Source: PALSA-693 sp963781155 | Lineage (GTDB): Bacteria; Actinomycetota; Acidimicrobiia; Acidimicrobiales; Palsa-688 | DNA: 64,000 bases | Assembly: GCA_963781155.1 (NCBI GenBank) | Contig: CAWAEC010000007.1 | Span: 673,445 to 737,444, forward strand | Direction: 5' to 3' | In this document: positions 1 to 9,171 of the stretch, in pieces | Layout: every line of letters starts with the position of its first letter | Numbering within the stretch: the stretch's first letter is position 1 | Notes under the pieces: generated by a model | Databases searched by the model: none | Seen by the model: only the letters and a program-made list of their open reading frames with translations | What the model was told of the DNA's origin: nothing | Position numbers and translations under genes: made by a program

Positions 1-996
1 TTCGAGTTACTGCTGGTCAACGCCCGGCATGTCAAGATTCTCCCGGGTCGAAAGACCGACGTGGCCGATGCCGCCTGGCTGGCTGAACTGCTCGAGCACG
101 GTCTTCTGCGCTCGAGTTTCGTGCCGCCGCCGGAGATCCGTCGATTGCGGGACCTCACCCGCTACCGGAAGCGGTTGATCCAGACTCATACCGCCGAGTG
201 CCAGCGGGTGCAAAAGGCGCTCGAGGACGCCGGGATCAAGCTGGACTCGGTGGCGTCGGACGTGCTGGGCGTATCGGGCCGGTTGATGCTCAAGGCTCTT
301 GTCGCCGGCGAGAGGGATCCCGACGTCCTCGCTGATCTGGCCAAGGGCCAACTTCGCAAGAAGCTGCCCGCCCTGCGCCAGGCCCTTTACGGCCGGTTCG
401 ACGAGCATCACGCCCTCTTGGTGCGGCTGTCGTTGGAGCACCTCGAGCAGCTCGAGGCCATGATCGCCCAGCTGGACGCCGAGGTTGACCGGGTGATCGC
501 CCCTTTCAGCGCCGCCCGTGACCGGCTTGACACCATCACCGGGGTCGGGAAGCGGGCGGCTGAGTGCATCATCGCCGAGATCGGCGCCGACATGACCCGG
601 TTCCCCACCGCTGGGCATCTGGCCTCGTGGGCCGGGCTGTGCCCAGCCAACAACATCACCGGCGGCAAACGCCGTTCGGGCGGGACCAACAAAGGCAACC
701 GGTGGCTCGGCGAGGTCCTCGACCAGTGCGCCTGGTCGGCCGCCCGCTCGCGTGACACCTACCTCGCCGCCCAGTTCTGGCGGCTCGCCCGGCGGATCGG
801 CAAGAAGAAGGCGGCCGTCGCGGTCAGCCACTCCCTTCTGGTCATCGCCTGGCATGTCCTCTCACGAGCGGAGGACTACCGCGACCTGGGCGGCGACTAC
901 TTCACTCGCCACACCGACGCCGACCGGCGCCGCAACAACCTGGTCAAACAACTGCAAGACCTCGGCTACGCGGTCTCCCTCCGCCCCGCGGCATAG
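1..996 (+). CDS. IS110-family transposase, 5' end outside the window
   Basis: The frame is open from base 1, so the N-terminal part lies to the left of the window. The first visible residues (NARHVKILPGRKTDVADA) match the end of the DEDD catalytic domain of IS110 transposases. The C-terminal half carries the Transposase_20 helix-hairpin-helix region (ITGVGKRAAECIIAEIGA, then FPTAGHLASWAGLCP and GGTNKGNRWL). About 331 codons are visible, and the family is usually about 400 residues. It acts as a site-specific recombinase on its own element and leaves no classic terminal inverted repeats. No frameshift is seen in the visible part. Confidence 0.9.
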   Translation, partial: FELLLVNARHVKILPGRKTDVADAAWLAELLEHGLLRSSFVPPPEIRRLRDLTRYRKRLIQTHTAECQRVQKALEDAGIKLDSVASDVLGVSGRLMLKALVAGERDPDVLADLAKGQLRKKLPALRQALYGRFDEHHALLVRLSLEHLEQLEAMIAQLDAEVDRVIAPFSAARDRLDTITGVGKRAAECIIAEIGADMTRFPTAGHLASWAGLCPANNITGGKRRSGGTNKGNRWLGEVLDQCAWSAARSRDTYLAAQFWRLARRIGKKKAAVAVSHSLLVIAWHVLSRAEDYRDLGGDYFTRHTDADRRRNNLVKQLQDLGYAVSLRPAA

Positions 997-1152
997 AAAG
1001 TCCGCGGTCCACTCAGGACATCTTCCTTACAGCCTGGATCAACCGCGCGGGTAGGTCTCTAATCAGCTGAACATCCGCGGAAAAGGTGCCCCGACCGGGG
1101 AGAATGGGAGTCGCTGAACACACCATTGCCCTCAATCAGAAAGCACCTTTCG

Positions 1153-1317
1153 ATGCCATCCTCGCGCAGCGCGTCCTGTTTGTCTGTGACCTTCGACGAT
1201 GACCACTCGGTGGCCGATGCCGGTCTCGCGCTCGTCGCGGTGCTCTCGGAGAAACTCGACCTCGAAGAGGTCGCGCATCATACCGCTTTACTGGTTGACG
1301 CGATTTGTCACCGCTAA
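1153..1317 (+). pseudogene. IS1380-family transposase, 5' remnant
   Basis: Residues such as VTFDDDHSVADAGLALVAVL match the N-terminus of the intact IS1380 transposase at 21,573 (VTFDDERLVANAGLIAPASL). The upstream leader also matches: a GC-rich stretch, then agcacctttc just before the ATG. The similarity stops near 1,285, where the sequence passes into the leader of the epoxide hydrolase gene, so about 90 percent of the transposase is gone. It is a dead 5' end, and its promoter region could now drive the gene downstream. Confidence 0.7.
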
Positions 1318-1330
1318 TACGGTCCCAGCC

Positions 1331-2506
1331 GTGACCGTGAACGTGGCATCGCCTGACGAGTTCAACGTGGAATTTGACGAGGAGTGGGCCGCGGAGTTGC
1401 GGCGACGGCTCCTCCAGGCACGATGGCCCTCTCCGGAGGACGGGATGCCGGAGGACGCCGGAACGGATGCGCAGGCGCTGCGCGACGTCGTTGCCGCCTG
1501 GAGCGAGTTCGACGTACAAACGTGTGCGCAGAGCCTGAACGAGTTCCACCACGTCCGAGTCACAGTGGACGGCGAACAGGTCCATGCGGTACACGAGCGG
1601 GGAAAGGGACCGCGAACGTTGCCTATTGTCCTCACCCACGGCTGGCCGAGCACGTTCTGGGAGTACTCGGCGCTCATTCCGCTCCTCACCGATCCCGCGG
1701 CGCACGGGGGAGATCCCGAGGACGCGTTCGATGTCATCGCTCCTTCGCTTCCAGGCTATGGGTTCTCGCAGGTGCCAGCGAGGACGGACTTCGTCGATGC
1801 CGACGTTGCAGATCGGTGGGCGCGACTCGTCGTCGAAGGTCTCGGGTATCAGCGGTTCGGCGCTCACGGCACCGACGTCGGCGCTCGCGTCACCGCACGA
1901 CTCGCCCGGCAGCATCCAGAACGTCTCGTCGGAATCCACCTGGCGGCATTCGGAATGCCGGCGCCGTCGGGGACGCCAACGGCCGAGGAGGCTGAGTACG
2001 TTCGATTCCAAACAGAGTGGCGGGCCACCGAAGGTGCGTACATGGACATCCAGTGGACCAAACCGCGGACGCTCGGATATGCCCTGACGGACTCGCCGAT
2101 CGGCCTCGCTGCGTGGTTCCTCGAAAAGTACCAGGCGTGGAGCGACGGTCGAGGTCCGTCGATCAGTGGACTTCCGCTCGAGTGGATCCTCACGACACTC
2201 ACAATTTACTGGATGACCGCTACGGCCAACACCTCGTTCAAGCCGTATTACACGATGCGACGGACGCCTCCCCTCCTCGAGGAGGACCGCGTCGAGGTCC
2301 CAACCGGGGTCGCAGTGTTCCCCCACGAGCGCGTCCGCATGCCGTCCGCACCACGATCGCTCGCGGAGCGCCATTTCAACGTCACGAGGTGGAACGAGTT
2401 CCCCGCAGGGGGGCATTTTCCAGCAGCCGAACAACCTTCGGTGCTCGCGAACGACCTTCGCGAATTCTTCAGACCACTTCGCCGGGGCGATGATCGTGAC
2501 GGTTGA
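1331..2506 (+). CDS. epoxide hydrolase (EHN domain plus alpha/beta-hydrolase fold)
   Basis: Predicted to hydrolyse epoxides to vicinal diols in the cytoplasm. The N-terminal EHN lid region (FDEEWAAELRRRLLQARWPSP) is followed by the alpha/beta-hydrolase core, with HGWPSTFWEY (oxyanion region), the nucleophile elbow GTDVGA with its catalytic Asp, the lid tyrosines near YMDIQWTKPRTLGYALTDSP, and a C-terminal GGHFPAAEQP supplying the catalytic His. I chose GTG 1,331 (protein of about 391 aa, normal for the family), because the frame further upstream crosses the IS1380 remnant. It is related to, but clearly different from, the epoxide hydrolase at 11,460-12,659. The natural substrate cannot be read from the sequence. 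Confidence 0.85.
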   Translation: MTVNVASPDEFNVEFDEEWAAELRRRLLQARWPSPEDGMPEDAGTDAQALRDVVAAWSEFDVQTCAQSLNEFHHVRVTVDGEQVHAVHERGKGPRTLPIVLTHGWPSTFWEYSALIPLLTDPAAHGGDPEDAFDVIAPSLPGYGFSQVPARTDFVDADVADRWARLVVEGLGYQRFGAHGTDVGARVTARLARQHPERLVGIHLAAFGMPAPSGTPTAEEAEYVRFQTEWRATEGAYMDIQWTKPRTLGYALTDSPIGLAAWFLEKYQAWSDGRGPSISGLPLEWILTTLTIYWMTATANTSFKPYYTMRRTPPLLEEDRVEVPTGVAVFPHERVRMPSAPRSLAERHFNVTRWNEFPAGGHFPAAEQPSVLANDLREFFRPLRRGDDRDG

Positions 2507-2507
2507 A

Positions 2508-2969
2508 CTAAGTACGGGAGACGACGCCAGGACCTCCTCGCCGCCACGCCGCGTCCCATCCCGTCGGCGGCGCCTCGAGCCGGTCCGCACTTCGACCGTG
2601 CCCTGCACGCTTCACTGCGTCCGGGTTCCCGACCGCTGCCCCAATAATCCAAAGGATGTTGGCCGAGGAGGTGCCACTAAACGCCGGGTAGGTGACCACT
2701 ATCGGCTCGCGTGCCGCGGCAGCGGTCCGATCTGCGAGCGTTATGGAGCGCCAGTAACGCTCCTTCCGCCGGATATGGGCGGCTCCTCTGATGCAGGGGC
2801 GGAGCCGCGGAATCCCCGCTTGGCGCCTCGCGAACGGTGTTCGAGGCGGACGAACGCTGGTGGCCGGCGCTTCGGAACGGATACCTTGCCAGGGGGCTGG
2901 ATCTTCACGCCGTCTGGCCGGGAGATCCAAATGGACTCTCACTGCTGGCTGGTGACCTCCCAGCGCATC
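2508..2969 (-). pseudogene. 3' part of an open frame interrupted by the IS1634 element
   Basis: On the minus strand this frame continues, after removal of the element and one copy of tctaga, from the short 5' piece at 4,981-5,172. The joined frame would be about 217 codons and ends at 2,508. I do not recognise the protein. It is Arg/Ala-rich, with one hydrophobic patch (NILWIIGAAVG). Third-position GC is high in the 5' piece and weaker here, so chance openness in GC-rich DNA is a real alternative. Confidence 0.35.
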
Positions 2970-4986
2970 TCTAGACCCGTATTCCGCACCTTGTTCGTGA
3001 GGGCAAGGTTTAGCGGGTCGGTGTTGAGGATTTTGGTCCGTTGTTGCTGGTCAGAGCGGTTGACGGTGATGGGTCAGCGGTTGCGTGGACGGTGTGTGTT
3101 GGGGAAAGCCTCGGTGTCGTATTGTGGACAGCATCCATCATCCGGATGGTGTGTGGTCTTATTATGTTGGGGAAATGTTCGTTCGCGTGCAGCGGGTGCG
3201 GCAGAGGGACCGGGTGTACGAGTACGTGCACATCGTGGAGGGCTACCGCGACGAAGGGGGGAAGGTCCGCCATCGTGTTGTGGCAAACCTGGGCCGCCAC
3301 GACCAGCTGAAAGACTCTGGCGCCCTGGACAATCTGGCCGCCGCGTTCACTCGGCTGGACCCCACCCCGGGCCGCTATGCGGTCGGGGCCCTGCCGCTGG
3401 TGGTCCCGGTGTTGGAACGCCTGGATGTGGCCGGGATCGTCGATCGGGCCTGCCCCATGCGAGGCCGGGCCCATTTGACTCACGGCGAGGTGATCGCTGC
3501 GTTGGTGGCCAACCGGCTCACCGCCCCTCGGCCGCTCTATGACGTCGCCGGTTGGGGCAACACCTATGCCACCAATGACTGGCTGGGCACGCCGGGTGCG
3601 TTGCTCAACGACGACCGGCTGGGCCGGGCGCTGGATGCGGTGGCCGGACGCATCGACGAGATCGCTTCGACGGTGGCGATGGCCGCCATCGGCGCGTTCG
3701 GCGTCGACGCCGCCCGGATCCACTGGGATTTCACCTCGGTGGCGTTCTGCGGGGCCTACGACGACCAGGATCCGACCTCGCCGACGATCGGCTACGGGCA
3801 CTCGTCGGACCGCAAGAGTCACCGCCGCCAGCTCAAAGTGGCGCACGCCACCACCGCCTCGGGGATCCCGCTGTTCGGGCGGGTGGTCGACGGCGCCCGT
3901 CACGAGGGGACCGAGACGAGCGAACTCCTCGAGACCTTGCGCGGCTTGGCCGAACCACGACGGCTGCTATTGGTGGCCGACTCCGCCTTGGTCAACAAGG
4001 CCAACCTGGCCGCGGCGGACGCGGCCGGCATCCGGTTCGTGTCCCGCTTGCCGCGCACCTTCGACTACGAGACCGATGCCTTGGCCCAGCCCGATGAGGC
4101 CTGGCGGCCCCTAAGTTATTGTGCGCAGCGGGCCAAGCGTCTGGCACCCGCGCAGCGGCCGAGCTTCGAGGGCGCGGAATCGACGATCGAAATGGTCGGC
4201 CCCGACGGGGTCGCCCGGCGCTTCCGGGTTCTCTATATCTACGGTTCCGAAGAGGCCGGCGCGGCCCGAGCCAGCCGGGCCCGGCTGCTGCGCCGGGCCG
4301 AAGACGCCCTGGCCCGCATCGCCCGCGGCCTGACCGCCAAGCCCCGCCAAGACCCCGAACACGTCGGGCGCCGGGTGGCCCAAGCCGTTGCTGACGGCCG
4401 CGTCGGCCTATGGCTGCGAACCGAGGTCAACGCCGACAAAAACGAAAACCTCTCCCTGCGCTGGTGGCGCGACACTGACGCTCTCGCCGAAACAGCCCGC
4501 CGCGACGGCCTCTACGCGCTGGTCACCAACATGGGTCCCCACCACTGCTCGGCCGACCGGCTCCTGACCCTCTACAAAGACCAGGCCCTCTCCGAACGCG
4601 CCCACCACTTCCTAAAAGGACCGCTGGCGGTGCGGCCGGTGTTCCTGCACTCCAACCGCCGAGCAGCAGCCCTCGTCGCAGTCTGCTCCATCGCCCTGCT
4701 CGTCTACGGGCTCATCGAGACCGAAACCCGTCGGGCCATCACCCCAGCCCGCACCGTCGACGGACTCCTCCCCGAACAACGAGCCGCCCGACCCACCGCC
4801 GAGAACATCTTCCGTGCCTTCGCCGGCCTCGGCTTCCAACGCGTTCGCACCACCACCGGCCTCCAAGCCATCCCGGACCCAGTCACCCCCGCCCAACAGA
4901 CCATCCTCGACGCCCTACAGATCGCCACCATCGTCCCACCCAAAGGGTGAGACCTACCCCAAAACGGTGCGGAATACGGGTCTAGA
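2970..4986 (+). mobile_element. IS1634-family insertion sequence, apparently complete
   Basis: Perfect 21-base inverted ends lie at 2,970-2,990 and 4,966-4,986; the outer six bases are the palindrome tctaga and the inner fifteen read cccgtattccgcacc. Because tctaga is its own reverse complement it can equally be a 6-bp target duplication, and the frame across the empty site supports that reading. One transposase gene fills the element. Confidence 0.88.
3175..4950 (+). CDS. IS1634-family transposase
   Basis: DDE transposase of about 591 aa, the usual length for IS1634/IS1549 relatives. The N-terminus (FVRVQRVRQRDRVYEYVHIV) is typical and supports ATG 3,175 over the longer open frame. Candidate catalytic residues are the Asp in IHWDFTSVAF, the Asp in LLLVADSALVNK, and the Glu near the C-terminal helix in LLVYGLIETETRR. 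The frame is intact and the terminal repeats are perfect, so the element may still be mobile. Confidence 0.92.
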   Translation: MFVRVQRVRQRDRVYEYVHIVEGYRDEGGKVRHRVVANLGRHDQLKDSGALDNLAAAFTRLDPTPGRYAVGALPLVVPVLERLDVAGIVDRACPMRGRAHLTHGEVIAALVANRLTAPRPLYDVAGWGNTYATNDWLGTPGALLNDDRLGRALDAVAGRIDEIASTVAMAAIGAFGVDAARIHWDFTSVAFCGAYDDQDPTSPTIGYGHSSDRKSHRRQLKVAHATTASGIPLFGRVVDGARHEGTETSELLETLRGLAEPRRLLLVADSALVNKANLAAADAAGIRFVSRLPRTFDYETDALAQPDEAWRPLSYCAQRAKRLAPAQRPSFEGAESTIEMVGPDGVARRFRVLYIYGSEEAGAARASRARLLRRAEDALARIARGLTAKPRQDPEHVGRRVAQAVADGRVGLWLRTEVNADKNENLSLRWWRDTDALAETARRDGLYALVTNMGPHHCSADRLLTLYKDQALSERAHHFLKGPLAVRPVFLHSNRRAAALVAVCSIALLVYGLIETETRRAITPARTVDGLLPEQRAARPTAENIFRAFAGLGFQRVRTTTGLQAIPDPVTPAQQTILDALQIATIVPPKG

Positions 4987-5172
4987 TGACTCCCGGGCGT
5001 TCTCTTCGGCGACGACAGATACCCAGGTCGCCTGCAGTCGGTTCGATGCCGGCCTGACGGTCGGCGCGCACTGGGCTAAGCCGAGCGATGACCTTCGGGC
5101 CGCGACCGGGTGCAGTAGGGGATCCAAGGGGGCAAGGGCGATCTTGCCGGTCGGCGCGGTAAGAGTGGACAT
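4981..5172 (-). pseudogene. 5' part of the open frame interrupted by IS1634
   Basis: ATG at 5,172 (minus strand) is preceded by ggag at a reasonable ribosome-binding distance. The first 64 codons (MSTLTAPTGKIALAPLDP onward) are high in third-position G/C and run exactly to the IS1634 end, where they stay in frame with the piece at 2,508-2,969. No family is recognised. Bases 5,173-5,364, up to the IS21 end, show no further gene. Confidence 0.4.
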
Positions 5173-5527
5173 GGTGATCTCCAAGGGTCTCCGGGCTCGG
5201 TTGAGCCTGTTCCCCACTGTGCGCTTTCCTCCTCCCAGACCCAAGGATGCGCACATGTGTCTTTCGGAGAGGTGCTGGCACCACCTTCCAAATCTACGAC
5301 CGAGCCCGTTCGCTCGATCTCCATTGGCGTCAATCTGCGTATTCCGGTGAATCCGTACACCTAGTCCGGAGTTTTCGTACACGGTGTCGGAGGCCGGGTA
5401 GCGGCCGACGTTGAGCTTGGTGTCTAACCCCTGGTGATCACCTCCTCGATCAGTGTTGAGCCTGTCATTTCCGGGGTCCTTTATGCCAGGCCGATCGATT
5501 GGGGGGCTCTGGCGGCGTTGTAGAGGG

Positions 5528-6310
5528 TCATTTTTCGTTGCTGGTCGGGGTTCGGGCCTTCTTCGAGCTGGCGGCGGCCTCGTCGGTGCCTGAGCGGCGT
5601 CTGAGCGACTCGCCGTGGAGTTCGATGCGATGTACGTTCTCGAGGAGTCGGTCCAAGATGCCGTCGGCGATGGTGGGCTCACCGAGCGCCTCGTGCCACA
5701 TGACGACAGGCAGCTGGCTGGTGACGATGGTGGCGCGGATCCCGACGCGATCTTCGATGACCTCCAATAGGTCAGCGGCCTGGTCGGGTCCCAGCGGCCT
5801 GAGCAGGAAGTCGTCGATGAGGAGCACGTCGGTGCGGGCCCAGGCGGCCATGAGTCTGGGCAGCCGTCCGTCGGCTCGGGCCAGCGCGATCTCGTCGTGC
5901 AGCCGGGCCCGCGCAGGTAGAGGGCGGAGTGACCACGCCGGACCGCGGCGTTGGCCAGAGCGCAGGATATGTAGGTCTTGCCCAGCCCGGTGGCGGCCAC
6001 GATGACGACGAGTGGTGCGATCGACCCAGTGCGACTCGGCCAACGAGAGCACCTGGGCTCGCTCGAGTCCGCGGGGCCGGGCGAAGTCGATGCCCTCGAC
6101 GGTTGCGGAGAGCCGCAGGTGCGCGGCCTTCAGCAACCGCTCCAGGCGGCGGTTTGGCCGCTCGGTGAGCTCCCGGTCGACGAGCATGCCCAGGCGTTCC
6201 TCGAAGGCCAAGGCGTCGTAGTCGGCGTGCTCTCGCTGTTCGAGGAGGCCTCGGGCCATGCCGGGCAGCTTCAAGGTGTGCAGGTCGTCGAGGGTGGTGT
6301 TGGTCAGCAA
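5528..6310 (-). pseudogene. istB: IstB-type ATPase of IS21, frameshifted
   Basis: IstB is the AAA+ helper ATPase that directs IstA to target DNA. The start region (TNTTLDDLHTLKLPGMARGL) is clear and begins at a TTG near 6,310. The frame breaks just before Walker A, whose residues (ATGLGKTYISCALANAA) lie in another frame near 5,990, and returns for Walker B (ARTDVLLIDDFLL) and sensor residues (RATIVTSQLPV). At least two indels lie within about 100 bases, so no functional protein is made as read. Confidence 0.8.
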
Positions 6311-6326
6311 GGCTGGTTGTCTCCCT

Positions 6327-7875
6327 TCATCGGTAGTACTCGGGGCCACGCAGGTTGTGATGGCGGCGGTGCGTTCTGGCCGGCGGTCGCGGCCGAGCGG
6401 CTGGGAATCCAGGCCGTGGGAGAGGATCGACTCGACCGAGCGATACGACAGCGCTCTGGCTGCCAGCGCCCGGGCACAGGCAGCCTCGAGACGTTCGGTC
6501 CCGTAGCGCTCGCCGAGGCGGATGATGCCCAGACACGACCGGTAACCCTGCTCTGGGTGGGGGCGCGCCGCCATGATCTCCTGGGCCAGCGCGGCGGTAT
6601 TCGGTCCGGTCTGTTCCGCCCAGGCGATGATGCGCGACGGAGTCCACTGCGCATGTCGGCGGTGCGAGTCGGGCATGTGAGCGGGTCGGTGGTGTGTCGG
6701 CCCGGGACCGAGAACGCAGGTGGGAGGCGACGCGCCGACGGAGTGGAACACCTCGACCGCCACCGCCGAGGTGCGCACGTCGACTCGCTGGCCGACCAGC
6801 TGGTAGGGCACCGAGTAGTAGTGGCGGTCGGCCTCGATGTGGTAGTCGATGTTGACCTTGACGCCGATCTTCCAGGCCCCGTAGCTGTAGCGGGTGGCCG
6901 GCAGCGGTCGCATGACCGGCCGCTCGAGCTGTTCGAACAGCTGCGACGTGATCCCGGCAGGCTCTTGAAGGGCCGGTCGTTCATCCAGGCGACCAGCTTT
7001 TTGATCGCGGCGTTCGCCTCGGCCAGGGAGTAGAAGCGCCGGTTGCGGAGCCGGGCCAGAATCCACCGCTCTGCCAAGAGGACGCCGGCTTCCACCTTGG
7101 CCTTGTCCCGGGGCTTGCTGGCACGGGCCGGGATGACCGCCACCCCGTAGTGGGCGGCCATCTCCTGATAGGAGGCGTTGATGTCGGGTTCGTAACGGTG
7201 CGCCTTCTTGACCGCCGAAGCCAGGTTGTCGGGGATGACGATCCTGGGAAGACGGCCCACGCCTCGAAGGCGTGCACGTGGGCGCAGATCCACCAAGACA
7301 GCCCTGGGAGGCGACCGCCTCGGCGTAGAGGTAGTTGGACGCGCCCAGCACGGCCACGAACAGCTCTGCCTGGATGGTGACCGCTCCGGTCCTTCGGTCG
7401 TAGATCGCGAGACGCTGGCCGGGGAAGTCGACGAAGAGCTTCTCGCCGGCGCGGTGCTCCTGGCGCATCACCAAATCCATATGTCCCTGCCAGGCCCGGT
7501 AGTGCAGACAGAACTGCGAGTAGCCGTAGCCGTCGTCGGGTGGGCCTCCCTGTACTCCATCCACAACAACATCAGCGTCACCCCCGGGCGGCGCAGCTCG
7601 CGGTGGACATAGTTCCAATCAGGCACCGGACGCGATTCCCTCGGCGAGGCGGGCGGCCTTGCGAACAGCGCCGCCTCCAGCTCGGCGTCGCTCATCCCCT
7701 CGGGCAGCGGCCAGCCCAGCCCGGCCTGACGCGCCCGGCGAAGCTGTCGGAGACCGTGATGACCGGCATCCCCAACGAGGCCGCGACCTGCCGGCGGGAC
7801 AGGCCCTGGCCCACGGCCAGCCTCAAGATGTCGCGGACCTTGCGCATAGCCAGACGGGGTCTTGGCAACAGCCAC
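6327..7875 (-). pseudogene. istA: IstA transposase of IS21, multiply frameshifted
   Basis: Pieces of one IstA are spread over all three minus frames: the N-terminus (MAVAKTPSGYAQ) at 7,875; the HTH tail (LPEGMSDAELEAALF); the rve core start (GEKLFVDFPGQRLAIYD, catalytic Asp); the block IVIPDNLASAVKKAHRYEP with SKPRDKAKVEAGV (Asp and Glu); and the C-terminal domain (RHYYSVPYQLVGQRVDVR). At least four frame changes are needed to read it through, so it is inactive as sequenced. Confidence 0.8.
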
Positions 7876-7954
7876 CTCCTCGGAGCGGATACTCCGAGCG
7901 ACGGTCGTCGCCCCGCTCAGCTCACACGCGGATGCTGCCCAGCCTCCTCAAGGG

Positions 7955-8018
7955 GTGTACGAAATCCCCCGGAACCGGTGTACGAAAACGATCGGAACAG
8001 GTGTACGAAAACTCCAGA
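7955..8018. repeat. Three tandem terminal repeats of IS21
   Basis: The motif gtgtacgaaa occurs at 7,955, 7,978 and 8,001, spaced exactly 23 bases apart. IS21 elements carry such repeated IstA-binding sites at their ends; the left end has the inverted motif at 5,373-5,382. Confidence 0.8.
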
Positions 8019-8239
8019 ATCCGCATCAATCCGTGAGACAGTGCGACTTCGGCCTTAATCTCGCGCCCCATAATGGCGGTGCAAGCTCCGTCCCAAATAC
8101 GTCCCAAATCGCCGGCTACGGGCCGATATTCTGCACACGTCCGAGTCGTCGGGTGGCGACCCAGGCGGGCGAGCAGAGCGCTGATTACGCTCGGCTCTGG
8201 CGACTCCCGCTGGGCGATGTTCCGCGTGCCAGACCGTCG

Positions 8240-9171
8240 GTTAGGCGTTCCCGGTGCGGCTGCCGACTGGACGGCTGCTTGGGCTCGGGCGATGGCGTCG
8301 AGGGCGATGGCAACGATCTGGTCGTCGTCCATAGCGGCTTCTTGAGCCCGAAGTTCGTTTAGGCGTGCCTCGCCGAGGTTGTTGCGGAGTATGAACCGGT
8401 GGTCTGTTGGTGTAGCTCCGTTAGGACCCCGACATCCCCGGTTGCGGAGGCACTAGGACGGGGTTCAGGGCTAGGTCGGATCTGTTCGGTGTCGGGGCCG
8501 GGTTGGGATGTTCTTGGCGCTCTCAGCAGGCGTCGGACAGCACCTTGAAGGAGCGCCGCGGCTTCCACGTTGCCGGGTGCGACGGCTCGGGCGACGAGAT
8601 TTAGCATTCCCGCCAGACTGTCCCGCCCGCCGGTCCAGTGGAACCCTCGCACAGCGACGGGTGCGGCGCTGAGGACCCGGTCCCAGTCACCCAGATAACC
8701 TGCGACGAGGACCGTAAGAGAAGACAGACGGATGTTTGGGTCACCGAGCAGGGCCACGGTCCCCTCGCTTTCGTCAAGCAACACCTTGGCTTGATCGGGG
8801 TCCTGTCGTGCGAGAACGGCTGAGAACGCCGTCAGGCTCCAAGCAATCGCCCCGGGGCACCAAGTTGACGAGAGACGGCGAGGGCCTCGCGGGCGAGGGG
8901 TAACGCACCGTTGGCATCTCCGCTCATGGCCATAGACGAAGCTGCAGTTCCGAGTGAAGCGGCGTGCTCATATTCGAGACCCTTGGACCGGGTCGCATCC
9001 GCGGCGAGTCGATGGTGCTCGGCTTCCGGTAAGCACCCCTGCGAGCATGTTTGTCGTCCGAGCCCACGCTCGGTGGACCAGGTACTCGTCCTCCGCTTGC
9101 GCGGCTCCGACCACGTTCGTGAAGGCCGCCGGGGGATCAGCTGGGTCTCCAAGCCCGACGTCAGGTAGGTG
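8240..9171 (-). pseudogene. C-terminal remnant of a TPR-type regulator (AfsR/cyclase-like)
   Basis: Repeat-like helices (EHAASLGTAASSMAMSGDAN, LLDESEGTVALLGDPNIRLS, WTGGRDSLAGMLNLVARAVA) lead into the ending RFILRNNLGEARLNELRAQEAAMDDDQ. That ending resembles the C-terminus of large actinobacterial signalling ATPases with TPR repeats, sometimes fused to adenylate cyclase or LuxR domains. At least two frameshifts are needed (near 8,385 and 8,835). The 5' end is cut by the IS1182 element at 9,172 and the 3' end is open toward IS21 at 8,018. The exact parent family is an inference. Confidence 0.55.

Larger units (their letters stand above)
5365..8018 (-). mobile_element. IS21-family element, decayed
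   Basis: The two ends match in inverted orientation over 17 of 18 bases (tccggagttttcgtacac at 5,365; reverse complement tctggagttttcgtacac ending at 8,018). It holds istA and istB on the minus strand, both broken by several frameshifts. I could not fix a target duplication. Confidence 0.8.

Noticed and set aside
1199..1330. Extended N-terminus of the first epoxide hydrolase
   Set aside because: This frame overlaps the IS1380 remnant out of phase and does not resemble the family; GTG 1,331 gives a normal length.
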